Below the pieces are notes generated by a model. The model worked only from the letters and a program-made list of their open reading frames with translations. It was not told the origin of the DNA and made no database searches. Source: Planctomycetota bacterium (GTDB lineage: Bacteria > Planctomycetota > UBA1135 > GCA-002686595). Taken from it: a stretch of DNA of 64,000 nt. The position numbers and the translations under genes were made by a program. This document shows, piece by piece, positions 18,059-25,704 of the stretch. Position 1 is the stretch's first letter. Each line of letters starts with the position of its first letter. Location: NCBI GenBank assembly GCA_016779205.1, contig JADHOC010000002.1, positions 186,001-250,000 on the forward strand, in the 5' to 3' direction.

Positions 18059-20308
18059 ATGTTCGCCGTACTTGCTGCCGCCACCCTCGCGCTCCAGGGC
18101 GCCGCCGCACCGGGCTTCGAAGGGGCCCGCCAGCCGATCGACGCCGCCGTCCGCGCGGGGACCATCCCGGGCGCCGTGCTCGTGGTGGGCCGTGGGGCCG
18201 AGGTCCTCCACGAGTCCGTCCACGGGGAGCGGTCCCCGGGGGTGCCCATGACCCTGGACACGGTCTTCGACCTCGCCTCGCTGACCAAGTCGGTGGCGAC
18301 CTCCTCGTCGATCATGGTGCTGGTCCAGGAGGGCAAGCTCGCGCTCTCGGACCGCGTCTCCTCGATCCTCCCCGCGTTCAAGGGCGCCGACAGGGAGGCC
18401 ATCACCGTGGAGGAGCTGTTGCTCCACACGGCGGGCCTGGCTCCGGTGAATCACGTGGACGACTACCGGGAGGGGCCCGCCAAGGCGCTGGAGCGGATCT
18501 GCGCCGGGGAGCTCCGGTCGGCCCCGGGGGAGGCGTTCATCTACAGCGACCTCGGCTACATCCTGCTGGGTGAGATCGTGGAGGCCGTGAGCGGCGAGCC
18601 CCTCGAGGTCTTCAGCGCGCGCCACGTGTTCGGTCCCCTGGGCATGGCCGAGACCGGCTACGGCCCCCTGGGCGGCGAGCGGCTCGGCCGCTGCGCGCCC
18701 ACGTCCCCGGATGGTTCGGGGGTGGGGGTGGTGCACGATCCGCGAGCCCGGGCCCTGGGCGGCGTCGCGGGGCACGCCGGCGCCTTCTCCACGGCGGCGG
18801 ACCTCTCGCGCTTCTGCGCCATGCTCGCCGGCGCCGCGGGGGAGCGCTCCCCGCTCGGCCCGGAGGCGCTCGCCGAGCTCCTGCGCCCGCGCATCCTGGA
18901 GGGCGGCGCCGTGGCGCGGGCGCTCGGGATCGACGTGGCCTCCCCCTACGACTCGCCGCGCGGCTCGCGGTTCCCGCGCTACGTCTCCATGGGGCACACC
19001 GGCTTCACCGGCCCGTGCTACTGGGTCGATCGCGCCTCGGGGGTCTGGTACCTGCTCCTGGTGAGCCGCCTGCAGAAGGACCCCGCGCCCTCCATGAGCC
19101 CGCTCCGGCGGGCGGTGGCGGACGCGGTGGCGACCGCCGCCGGCGTGGACGCCGCACCCCGGGCGGCCCACGTGCGCACCGGGGTCGACGTGCTGGTGGA
19201 CGAGGACTTCGCACGGCTCAGGGGCCGGCGCCTCGCGCTCATCACCAACGTCACCGGGCGCTGCCGGGACGGCCGCCGCACGATCGACGCCCTCCACGCC
19301 GCCGAGGGCGTCGAGCTCGTGCGCCTGTTCTCCCCGGAGCACGGCCTCTTCGCCAAGCTTGAGGGGGACGTGGGGGACGGTCGTGACGAGGCCACGGGGC
19401 TGCCGGTGTTCAGCCTCTACGGGGCGACCCGGCGGCCGACGGCGGAGATGCTCGAGGGGATCGACGCGGTGGTCTTCGACATCCAGGACATCGGCGTGCG
19501 CTACTACACGTACATCTCGACCCTCGGTCTCGCCATGGAGGCCTCCGGGGAGGCGGGGGTCAGCGTGGTGGTGCTCGACCGGCCGAACCCCATCACGGGC
19601 CGCCGGGTGGAGGGGCCGATCATCGACCCGGACCGCCAGTCCTTCATCGGCTGGCGCCCCCTGCCGGTGACCCACGGGATGACCGTCGGGGAGCTGGCGC
19701 GGATGTTCCAGGCGGAGTGGGGCGGCATCGAGTGCGAGCTCGAGGTCGTGCCCATGTCGGGGTGGACCCGGGACATGTGGTGGGAGCAGACCGGCGTGCG
19801 CTGGATCAACCCCTCACCGAACATGCGCAACCCCGACCAGGCGGTGCTGTACCCGTGCACCGGGCTGCTCGAGGGCGCCAACCTCTCGGTGGGCCGCGGC
19901 ACCGACGAGCCCTTCGAGCTCTTCGGCGCCCCGTGGATCGACGGTCCGCGCCTGTGCGATGCCCTGCGGGCCGCGGCGCTCCCGGGGCTCGAGTTCACGC
20001 CCATCGAGTTCACCCCCGACGCCTCCAAGTTCAAGGACGAGCCGTGTCAGGGCGTGCACGTCACGGTCACCGATCGCGACGCCCTGCGGCCCGTCGCGTC
20101 CGGCCTCGCGATCATGTGGCACCTGGACCGACTCTTCGGCCGCGCCTTCGATGCCGCGGACGGGGACGCCCGGCTGCGCTCCGCGTCCACCTGGGAGGCC
20201 CTGCTCCGCGCGCCTGACTGGCGCTCGGTCCCGGCCTCGTGGGCGCCCGAGGTGGAGGCTTTCCGCCGCCTCCGTCAGCCCTACCTCATCTACCCCGACG
20301 CCCGATGA
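18059..20308 (+). CDS. Fusion: class-C beta-lactamase-like hydrolase + NamZ-type exo-N-acetylmuramidase (DUF1343)
   Basis: 749 residues from the ATG at 18059, with AGGAGG close upstream and a short signal peptide (MFAVLAAATLALQGAAA). Residues about 20-360 are a serine beta-lactamase/transpeptidase-like domain: S74-x-x-K77 in LASLTKS, Y162 in YSDLGY and HTGFTG as the third motif. From about residue 372 to the end is DUF1343: VRTGVDVLV, ALITNVTGR, LFSPEHGLF (from 425), VFDIQDIGVRYYTY, DRPNPI and PNMRNPDQAVLYPCTGLLEG. The NamZ family cuts MurNAc from the non-reducing end of peptidoglycan glycans. The fusion would join peptide and glycan processing in one exported enzyme. The downstream VanX-like gene overlaps by ATGA. 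Confidence 0.9.
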   Translation: MFAVLAAATLALQGAAAPGFEGARQPIDAAVRAGTIPGAVLVVGRGAEVLHESVHGERSPGVPMTLDTVFDLASLTKSVATSSSIMVLVQEGKLALSDRVSSILPAFKGADREAITVEELLLHTAGLAPVNHVDDYREGPAKALERICAGELRSAPGEAFIYSDLGYILLGEIVEAVSGEPLEVFSARHVFGPLGMAETGYGPLGGERLGRCAPTSPDGSGVGVVHDPRARALGGVAGHAGAFSTAADLSRFCAMLAGAAGERSPLGPEALAELLRPRILEGGAVARALGIDVASPYDSPRGSRFPRYVSMGHTGFTGPCYWVDRASGVWYLLLVSRLQKDPAPSMSPLRRAVADAVATAAGVDAAPRAAHVRTGVDVLVDEDFARLRGRRLALITNVTGRCRDGRRTIDALHAAEGVELVRLFSPEHGLFAKLEGDVGDGRDEATGLPVFSLYGATRRPTAEMLEGIDAVVFDIQDIGVRYYTYISTLGLAMEASGEAGVSVVVLDRPNPITGRRVEGPIIDPDRQSFIGWRPLPVTHGMTVGELARMFQAEWGGIECELEVVPMSGWTRDMWWEQTGVRWINPSPNMRNPDQAVLYPCTGLLEGANLSVGRGTDEPFELFGAPWIDGPRLCDALRAAALPGLEFTPIEFTPDASKFKDEPCQGVHVTVTDRDALRPVASGLAIMWHLDRLFGRAFDAADGDARLRSASTWEALLRAPDWRSVPASWAPEVEAFRRLRQPYLIYPDAR

Positions 20309-20943
20309 AGTCCCTCGCGCTCCTGCTCCTCGCGCTGGCCTCCTGCGCCGCGCCCGCCCTCGTCATCGAGACCGAGCCGCCGACCCAGGACCCGCTGGTG
20401 GAGGTGGCGGCCCAGGACGGGCGGATCCGCGTGCTCGCCGTGTACGCCACCCCGGACAACTTCGTGGGGGAGGCGCTCTACCCCGAACCCCGCATCTTCC
20501 TGCGCCGCTCGGCCATGGAGTGCCTCAGCCGCGTCCAGTCCGCCCTCGAGTCGCGCGGCATGGGCCTGATGGTCTTCGACGGGTATCGGCCCTGGTCGGT
20601 GACGCGGCGCATGTGGGAGGTGATCGGGGACCCCGACTACGTGGCGGACCCGAGCAAGGGGTCCCGGCACAACCGGGGCATGGCGGTGGACGTGACCCTG
20701 GTGGACGGCCGGGGCAACCGGCTCCCGATGCCCACGGACTTCGACGCCTTCGTGCCCGAGGCGCGAGCGGACGCGGAGGTGCTCGAGCCCATGCGTACGA
20801 ACCGGCGCGTCCTGATCGAGGCCATGGCGGCCCAGGGGTTCCGGGTGCTCAGCTCCGAGTGGTGGCACTTCGACTGCGACGGCTGGGAGGAGCGGGCTCT
20901 GCTCGACGTGCCCGTCGACCGGATCCCTGCTCCGGCGAGCTGA
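20305..20943 (+). CDS. VanX/DdpX-type D-alanyl-D-alanine dipeptidase, exported
   Basis: 212 residues. The N-terminus is a short hydrophobic segment ending in a lipobox-like ALASCAA, so this is probably an exported lipoprotein; resistance-type VanX is cytoplasmic. The zinc ligands H122, D129 (in SRHNRGMAVDV) and H188 (in SEWWHFD), the catalytic base E185 and the transition-state arginine R95 (in DGYRPWSV) all line up with VanX. It should release D-Ala from D-Ala-D-Ala dipeptide outside the cytoplasm. It overlaps the NamZ fusion stop (ATGA), which supports a role in salvage of cell-wall fragments, not in vancomycin resistance; vanH and vanA are absent. Confidence 0.9.
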   Translation: MKSLALLLLALASCAAPALVIETEPPTQDPLVEVAAQDGRIRVLAVYATPDNFVGEALYPEPRIFLRRSAMECLSRVQSALESRGMGLMVFDGYRPWSVTRRMWEVIGDPDYVADPSKGSRHNRGMAVDVTLVDGRGNRLPMPTDFDAFVPEARADAEVLEPMRTNRRVLIEAMAAQGFRVLSSEWWHFDCDGWEERALLDVPVDRIPAPAS

Positions 20944-20960
20944 CCCCGCGAAGGGCTCGC

Positions 20961-21851
20961 TCAGAGGGCGCGCAGCCAGTTCGGGATGAAGGGCGCGCGG
21001 TCGGGGTGCTCGAGGACCTCGTCCAGCACCTCGAGCAGGGCCTCGCGGTCCTTCGGGAAGACGCCCTTGAGGGCGAGGGTGTTCGACGCGTGGTTCGAGC
21101 GGAAGATCGAGCTCTCGAGGTTGAGGTGCTCGATGAACTCACGCAGCTCCCGCGCGAGCTCGATGGGGGTCAGCTCGTCGACCTCGCCCGCGTTGGCGGA
21201 GTCCATGAGCGGCGTCCCCTCCACCGGTGTCATCACGAGGGTGCTGACGAAGCGCGGCTGGATGCCGTTGATGACCCGCGCGCTCTCGCGGGCGTGCTCG
21301 AGGGAGCGCTCCCGGTTGCCGGCGCCGAGGAGGATCATGGTGGAGAGCTTCATGCCCGCCGCCGAGGCCTTGCGCCCCAGGCGGATCATGTCCTCGGCGT
21401 CGACGCCCTTGTCGAGCCAGGTGAGCACCTGGTCGTCCCCGGACTCCACCCCGAGGTAGAGCTGGGTGAGCCCCTCCTCGCGCAGCTGCCGCAGCTCCGC
21501 GTCCGTGCGGATCTCGATGGACTGGGGCGAGGCGTAGGCCGAGACGCGCCGCAGGTCCGGGAAGGCCTCGCCGAGGTGGCCGAGGAGCTCGGAGAGGAAG
21601 CGGGTCTTGGCCACCAGGGCGTCGCCGTCGGCGAGGAAGACCTTGCGCACGTCGCCCAGGTGCTGGCGGGCCCAGGCGATCTCCTGGACCAGCTCCTCCA
21701 TGGGGCGGACCCGGAAGCGCTTCTCCCGGTACATGGCGCAGAAGGTGCACCGGTTGTACGAGCAGCCGATGGTCGCCTGCAGGATCAGGCTGTCCGCCTC
21801 GGACGGGGGCCGGTAGAGGGTGCCTTCGTACTGGATCACGGCGGAGAACAT
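20961..21851 (-). CDS. Radical SAM protein with CX4CX2C cluster motif
   Basis: 296 residues from the ATG at 21851 (MFSAVIQYEGTLYRPPSEA), the conserved start of this group; an ATG at 21899 would add 16 residues without known match. The [4Fe-4S] cysteines are C30, C35 and C38 in GCSYNRCTFCAMY, a CX4CX2C spacing and not the standard CX3CX2C. SAM-binding and barrel motifs follow: LADGDAL, VSAYASPQS, YLGVESGDD, LSTMILLGAG. The B12-binding domain is absent. The group is related to coproporphyrinogen/elongator-like radical SAM proteins and its reaction is unknown. It is convergent with the VanX-like gene, 17 bp apart. Confidence 0.87.
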   Translation of the reverse strand: MFSAVIQYEGTLYRPPSEADSLILQATIGCSYNRCTFCAMYREKRFRVRPMEELVQEIAWARQHLGDVRKVFLADGDALVAKTRFLSELLGHLGEAFPDLRRVSAYASPQSIEIRTDAELRQLREEGLTQLYLGVESGDDQVLTWLDKGVDAEDMIRLGRKASAAGMKLSTMILLGAGNRERSLEHARESARVINGIQPRFVSTLVMTPVEGTPLMDSANAGEVDELTPIELARELREFIEHLNLESSIFRSNHASNTLALKGVFPKDREALLEVLDEVLEHPDRAPFIPNWLRAL

Positions 21852-22228
21852 AGCCGCCGGGGGCCGCGTCGGGCTCCTCGCCGGGGCGTCGAGATTCATG
21901 GACGTGGGCGGCCGGGGCGTGCCGTTTCATGGACACGGCGCCGCGCGGCGCCCGGAAGGCATTTTTTGGTAGTGGTTTACGGCGCCTCGCGCGGTCCTCT
22001 GCGGGACCCTCCAGGGGCATCGGCGGCCCCATCTGCCCTCCCGGGCCGCCGCGCGTGTCCAGGGGAATGGACGCGGGGCCGGAGCGGGCGAGGGCGGCGG
22101 CCAGGGGATGCGTCATCGTAAGTCCTTCCGTTCACTCTATTTGCAACGTCGTTCGGCGCCAGGGGGGCACCTGGCAACCGCTGTGCTCCCTGTTCCCTCG
22201 TCCGCCGCACCGAACAACGAGCACCACC
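21852..22228. other. Intergenic region before the zinc-ribbon gene
   Basis: No convincing gene is seen. The frame of the zinc-ribbon gene stays open upstream to 21929 but the translated extension is Arg/Pro/Gly-rich and not protein-like. An A/T-rich patch near 21961-21980 and another near 22131-22142 are the only promoter-like stretches; neither has a good -35/-10 pair. Confidence 0.35.
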
Positions 22229-22468
22229 ATGAGCAACTCCTTCCACAACGACACCAAGTACTGCCCCTGCTGCGAGACCTACGTCCGCTACCTCGCCAGC
22301 ATCGACCGCAGCTACTGCGTCGAGTGTGGCAGCGAGGTGCGCCTCATGTCGGAGGCCGACTGGGGCACCTTCCAGGAGCGCATGGAAGCCCGCAAGCCCA
22401 AGGGTGGCCGCCCCCGCAAGGGCAGCCGCCGCCAGACCGCCGCGGCCCAGCACCGCATGAGCGCATGA
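22229..22468 (+). CDS. Small zinc-ribbon protein
   Basis: 79 residues from the ATG at 22229. Two Cys pairs, CPCC at residues 12-15 and CVEC at 31-34, make a treble-clef or zinc-ribbon knuckle in the first half; the second half is basic (RKPKGGRPRKGSRRQ) and would suit nucleic-acid contact. No catalytic domain is present. It is followed by a strong intrinsic hairpin and is convergent with the EamA gene. It may be a transcription- or translation-associated factor; that is inference from size, metal motif and charge only. The family name is unknown to me. Confidence 0.75.
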   Translation: MSNSFHNDTKYCPCCETYVRYLASIDRSYCVECGSEVRLMSEADWGTFQERMEARKPKGGRPRKGSRRQTAAAQHRMSA

Positions 22469-22562
22469 GCCCAACGGGGGCTGCCCAGGGCGGCCCCCGC
22501 GAGCAGGATCCCTCCTCTCTCTCCTCGGGGCGACGCGGTTCTCAGACGCGAAGCTCCACCCA

Positions 22563-22599
22563 GAGCGCCCCCCTCCGATGCACGCGGAGGGGGGCGCTC
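22563..22599. terminator. Perfect 15-bp hairpin between convergent genes, likely bidirectional terminator
   Basis: Arms at 22563-22577 and 22585-22599 pair without mismatch around a 7-base loop (ATGCACG). It lies between the zinc-ribbon stop (22468) and the EamA stop (22603). A T-run is lacking on both sides, so termination may rely on stem strength. Confidence 0.75.
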
Positions 22600-22602
22600 G
22601 AC

Positions 22603-23511
22603 CTAGGTGGAGCGGCGCACCGTGCGCCACATGAGCAGGCCCGCCACCACCAGCGCGCCGCCGGCGAGCTGGAGGGCGCGCGGCTGCTCCCCGAGGTAGA
22701 CCCAGGCGACGGTCAGGGCGACGACGGGGACCAGGTTGCTGAAGGCCGCGGTGCGCGCCGCGCCGAGCGCCCTCACCGAGCGGTTCCAGAGCGAGTAGGC
22801 GATGCCGGTGGAGAGCACCCCGGAATAGACGATGGTGGTCGCCACGAAGCCCGGCCGCTCCACGGAGGCGAGGTCGAGCCCGGGGAGCGCCAGGGCCCAG
22901 TGTCCCGGGAGCGAGACGAGCACCGCCAGGAACGCCAGCCGCGTGGCGGGGAACGTCTCGAGCAGCGGACGGCTGAGCACCGTGGCAAGGGCCCAGGTTC
23001 CCATGGCGGCGAGCATCACGAGGTTGCCGAAGAGCGTCGCCCCGCCGGTGGGGTCATCGACCCCCGTCAGGGTCACCAGGGCCGTGCCCACGAACGCCAC
23101 CGCCAGCGCCCCCCACGCGCGCGCGCCGTGCCGGTCCACGCCCATGGCGCTCTCGATGATCGCCGTCCAGAGCGGCCCGCTGGCCACGATGATCGCCGTG
23201 TTCCCCGCGCTGGTGGCGTCCATCCCCAAGAGGAACAGCACTTGATAGGCGAGGCTCGAGAGCAGGCCGAGCCCGATCACCTTCCCCCAGGGCGTCACCA
23301 CCTCCGGCCGCCCCCGCCGCTCCACCGCCTCCAGCAGCCCCAGCGCCACCGCGCTCAACGTCAGCCGCGCCGCGTTGAAGAAGAACGGGTCCACCTCCTG
23401 GAGCCCCGCCTTCATCACCGGCACGTTCACCCCCCAGATGACCGCGACCCCTATTGCCGCCACGAGGGCGGGGGGGAGCCCGCTCCTGGAGCGCGCTTCT
23501 CGACCGGTCAT
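22603..23511 (-). CDS. EamA/DMT-superfamily transporter
   Basis: 302 residues from the ATG at 23511. Ten hydrophobic segments are arranged as two EamA repeats of about 140 residues; the first starts LVAAIGVAVIWGVNVPVMKAGL and the second near FGNLVMLAAMGTWALATVL. Conserved small-residue helix signatures (GNTAIIVASGPLWTAI, YSGVLSTGIAYSLWNRSVRALG) are present. The family exports or imports amino acids, drugs or other small metabolites; the substrate cannot be predicted. A fragment of a second copy of its 5' end is found at 24782-24862. Confidence 0.93.
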   Translation of the reverse strand: MTGREARSRSGLPPALVAAIGVAVIWGVNVPVMKAGLQEVDPFFFNAARLTLSAVALGLLEAVERRGRPEVVTPWGKVIGLGLLSSLAYQVLFLLGMDATSAGNTAIIVASGPLWTAIIESAMGVDRHGARAWGALAVAFVGTALVTLTGVDDPTGGATLFGNLVMLAAMGTWALATVLSRPLLETFPATRLAFLAVLVSLPGHWALALPGLDLASVERPGFVATTIVYSGVLSTGIAYSLWNRSVRALGAARTAAFSNLVPVVALTVAWVYLGEQPRALQLAGGALVVAGLLMWRTVRRST

Positions 23512-23723
23512 TGCCTGCGATTGTGTCTGTGGGGGGGCGGGTGGCTTGGGGTCGTGCACCGCGACGACCCACCGGCCCATCATGCCGGGTCAGAGGGCCT
23601 TTGACAGAACCCGTGCCGCAACCTTCACCCGAGGCGTAGAGCCGGCGCGGACGGTGCACTGGAGGGCCGAGATCGTCGGCACCTCCAGGCGCCTGTTGGG
23701 CCTCCTTCAGGTGGATGAGTGCC

Positions 23724-24422
23724 TTACCTGGCGGTCTTCCGCAGCGCCTCGCGGACCTCGTCGGCGCGCCGCTGGGCTCGGGTCAGTTCCTTGTCTGACA
23801 TCATCGTCGATAGCCTGGCCATGTTCGATGCCGCCAGCTGGTCACCGTTGGCAGCGGCGAGGCTGTACCACGCGTAACCCTCGACGCGATCCTGGCCGGT
23901 TCCCACGCCGTTGGCGTGACAGGAGCCGAGGTTGTTCTGTGCCTGGGCGAGGTCCTGCGCGGCAGCCTGGCGGTACCAGCGGACGGCCTCCACGAGGTCC
24001 TTGGAGACGCCCATACCCTGGGCGTAGCACAGCCCCAGGTTGAACTGGGCCCGCGCGAAGCCCTCGTCAGCGGTGATGCGATACCACCTGGCGGCCTCGC
24101 CGTGGTCCCTGGTGACGCCCTTTCCCTTCGCGTACGAGAGCCCGAGGTTGACCATGGCCTCCGGGTGGCCTTGCTCGGCGGCCCGCTGATACCACCTGAA
24201 GGCCTCCTCGTAGTCCCTCTGCAGCCCGTCCCCCTTCGCGAAGCGGCAGCCCAGCTCGAATTGGGCTGTCGCGTCACCGTCCTTGGCCGCCGCGGTCAGG
24301 TCCACGAGGTCTACGGCGAGGCGCTCCTTGCCGTAGATACGGCCGAGGGAGAAGAGGGAGGCCGCGATCAGGCAGAAGAGGCAGGCGACAAGAAGGAAGC
24401 GCCTTACGGAGGCGGGGTTCAT
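23724..24422 (-). CDS. Sel1-repeat (SLR) protein, membrane-anchored or secreted
   Basis: 232 residues from the ATG at 24422 (MNPASVRRFLLVACLFCL), which begins an N-terminal membrane segment with LVACLFCLIAASLFSL; an ATG at 24446 adds 8 residues. Four Sel1 repeats of about 36 residues follow, each built on AQFNLGLCYAQGMGV then AVRWYRQAA, with the last ending GYAWYSLAAANGD. Sel1 repeats form an alpha/alpha solenoid for protein binding. The C-terminal tail (TMMSDKELTRAQRRADEVREAL) is shared with the paralogue at 24891. Function unknown; adaptor in the envelope is inference. Confidence 0.88.
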   Translation of the reverse strand: MNPASVRRFLLVACLFCLIAASLFSLGRIYGKERLAVDLVDLTAAAKDGDATAQFELGCRFAKGDGLQRDYEEAFRWYQRAAEQGHPEAMVNLGLSYAKGKGVTRDHGEAARWYRITADEGFARAQFNLGLCYAQGMGVSKDLVEAVRWYRQAAAQDLAQAQNNLGSCHANGVGTGQDRVEGYAWYSLAAANGDQLAASNMARLSTMMSDKELTRAQRRADEVREALRKTAR

Positions 24423-24781
24423 CCTGGATTCGAAGGCGACGTTCATACTGGATAGAGGAGCAGACAAGTCGTTGGTCGGCGGGGAAGCCGCTTCTCTCCT
24501 CAGCCCCTCAGAGCCGTCCAGCTGCGAGCGTGACGGAGGTTCCTGGTTGATCTCTGCCCCGCCCAAGGGGAGTGGCTCCCGTTGAGCCTGTCGGGCCGTG
24601 GACCACGTTCGACCTGCCCAGCGTCGTCACAGGTGACGCTCCCTTGGCTCCTCCGACGAGAGCGTCCGGGGCCGTCGGCGCTGACGCGTTCAAGGCTGCC
24701 GGTGAGAACGCCCCGAAACAGGCTCCGAATGGCCATTCCAAGGGGTGTACTCGCCGAATGCCTGATGCCCGTCGGGGGGAC
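24423..24781. other. Unassigned island between the Sel1 paralogues
   Basis: No gene is supported over these 360 bases. Short frames exist on both strands (for instance 24508-24741 minus) but show no recognisable domain. The stretch is visibly less G+C-rich than its flanks and separates the upstream Sel1 gene from the EamA remnant. It may be the scar of an insertion; a genome-internal BLASTN would tell. Confidence 0.4.
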
Positions 24782-24862
24782 GTCTAGACCCCCCAGATGA
24801 CCGCGACCCCTATCGCCGCGACGAGCGCGAGGATGATCCCCGCTCGGGTGGAGCGCCGTCAG
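24782..24862 (-). pseudogene. Remnant of the 5' part of a second EamA transporter gene
   Basis: Bases 24788-24825 match 23429-23466, inside the intact EamA gene on the same strand, at 36 of 38 positions; similarity continues more weakly to about 24862. Read leftward it encodes RSTRAGIILALVAAIGVAVIWGV followed at once by TAG, matching the EamA N-terminus through LVAAIGVAVIWGV. There is no start codon; an in-frame TGA lies just before it. The homology ends abruptly at 24788, so the rest of the gene was deleted or replaced. It lies 29 bp past the stop of the second Sel1 gene, in the same order as the intact EamA-Sel1 pair. Confidence 0.85.
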
Positions 24863-24890
24863 CGCGGCGGAACCGCGAGGCCTCGGGCGA

Positions 24891-25565
24891 TCACTCGCGC
24901 CGGTCGCGGATCGTCTCGCGGAGCGCAACGGCGCGATGTCGCGCTCGGGTGAGCTCGTCGGGGGTCATCGACCTCGAGAGCTGGGCCTTGTTCGAGGGGG
25001 CGAGGCGGTCGCCGTTGGTGGCGGCGACGGTGTACCAGGCGTAGCCCTCGACGAGGTCGCGGAGGATGCCGGTCCCGTTCGCGAAGCAGGACCCGAGGTT
25101 GTTCTGGGCCTCGGCCAGGCCCTGCAGGGCGGCGCGGCGATACCAGCGGACGGCCTCGGCGTCGTCCTCGGGGACCCCAGTGCCGAGGGCGTGGCAGAGT
25201 GCCAGGTTGAACTGGGCGCGCGGGTAGCCCGCCTCCGCAGTCGTGCGGTACCACCGCAGGGCCTGCCCCTGGTCCCGGTCGATCCCCTCGCCGGTCGCGT
25301 ACGCCAGGCCGAGGTTGACCTGGGCCTTGTGATGCCCCTTGCCTGCCGCTCGGCGATACCACCCGACCGCCTTGTGCGGGTCCGTGGGCATGCCGTCGCC
25401 GGTGGCGTGGCGGACGCCGAGGTCGAACTGTGCGTCCTTGTCGCCTGCCTCGGCCCGCTTGGTCAGGTGCTGTAGGGACGCGGAGTCGGGCCCCTCCGCG
25501 GTGAAGGGGACGAGCGAGCAGAGGGCGGCGGGGAGCAGGCAGAGGGGGAGCAGGGTGCGCTTCAT
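24891..25565 (-). CDS. Sel1-repeat (SLR) secreted protein, paralogue of 23724-24422
   Basis: 224 residues with a signal peptide (LLPLCLLPAALCSLVPFTA). Four Sel1 repeats follow (for example AQFDLGVRHATGDGM, AQVNLGLAYATGEGI, AQFNLALCHALGTGV, AQNNLGSCFANGTGI) with the same repeat order, spacing and C-terminal SMTPDELTRARHRAVALRE tail as the paralogue. The N-terminus differs: a cleavable signal here, a longer anchor there. The pair probably arose by tandem duplication together with the EamA gene, and has diverged strongly since. Function unknown. Confidence 0.9.
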   Translation of the reverse strand: MKRTLLPLCLLPAALCSLVPFTAEGPDSASLQHLTKRAEAGDKDAQFDLGVRHATGDGMPTDPHKAVGWYRRAAGKGHHKAQVNLGLAYATGEGIDRDQGQALRWYRTTAEAGYPRAQFNLALCHALGTGVPEDDAEAVRWYRRAALQGLAEAQNNLGSCFANGTGILRDLVEGYAWYTVAATNGDRLAPSNKAQLSRSMTPDELTRARHRAVALRETIRDRRE

Positions 25566-25704
25566 GCGGGGGACGCTATGCGCGACCCTCGCGCTCGCTG
25601 TATCCGATTCAAGACCACGCCTGCGGCTCCTCGGTCAACTTCCGTGCGGACACGTGGGGGCCACGAGTCGTCATCCGAGGGACCTTGGCCGCCGGGGCGC
25701 GCGG

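Noticed and set aside
16687..20943. Vancomycin or beta-lactam resistance cluster
   Set aside because: vanH, vanA and a VanRS pair are absent, the VanX-like protein is exported, and both lactamase-like proteins sit with wall-salvage genes.
24508..24741. A 77-codon minus-strand frame in the island between Sel1 genes
   Set aside because: No domain, no ribosome site, and the other strand is equally open; kept only as part of the unassigned island.
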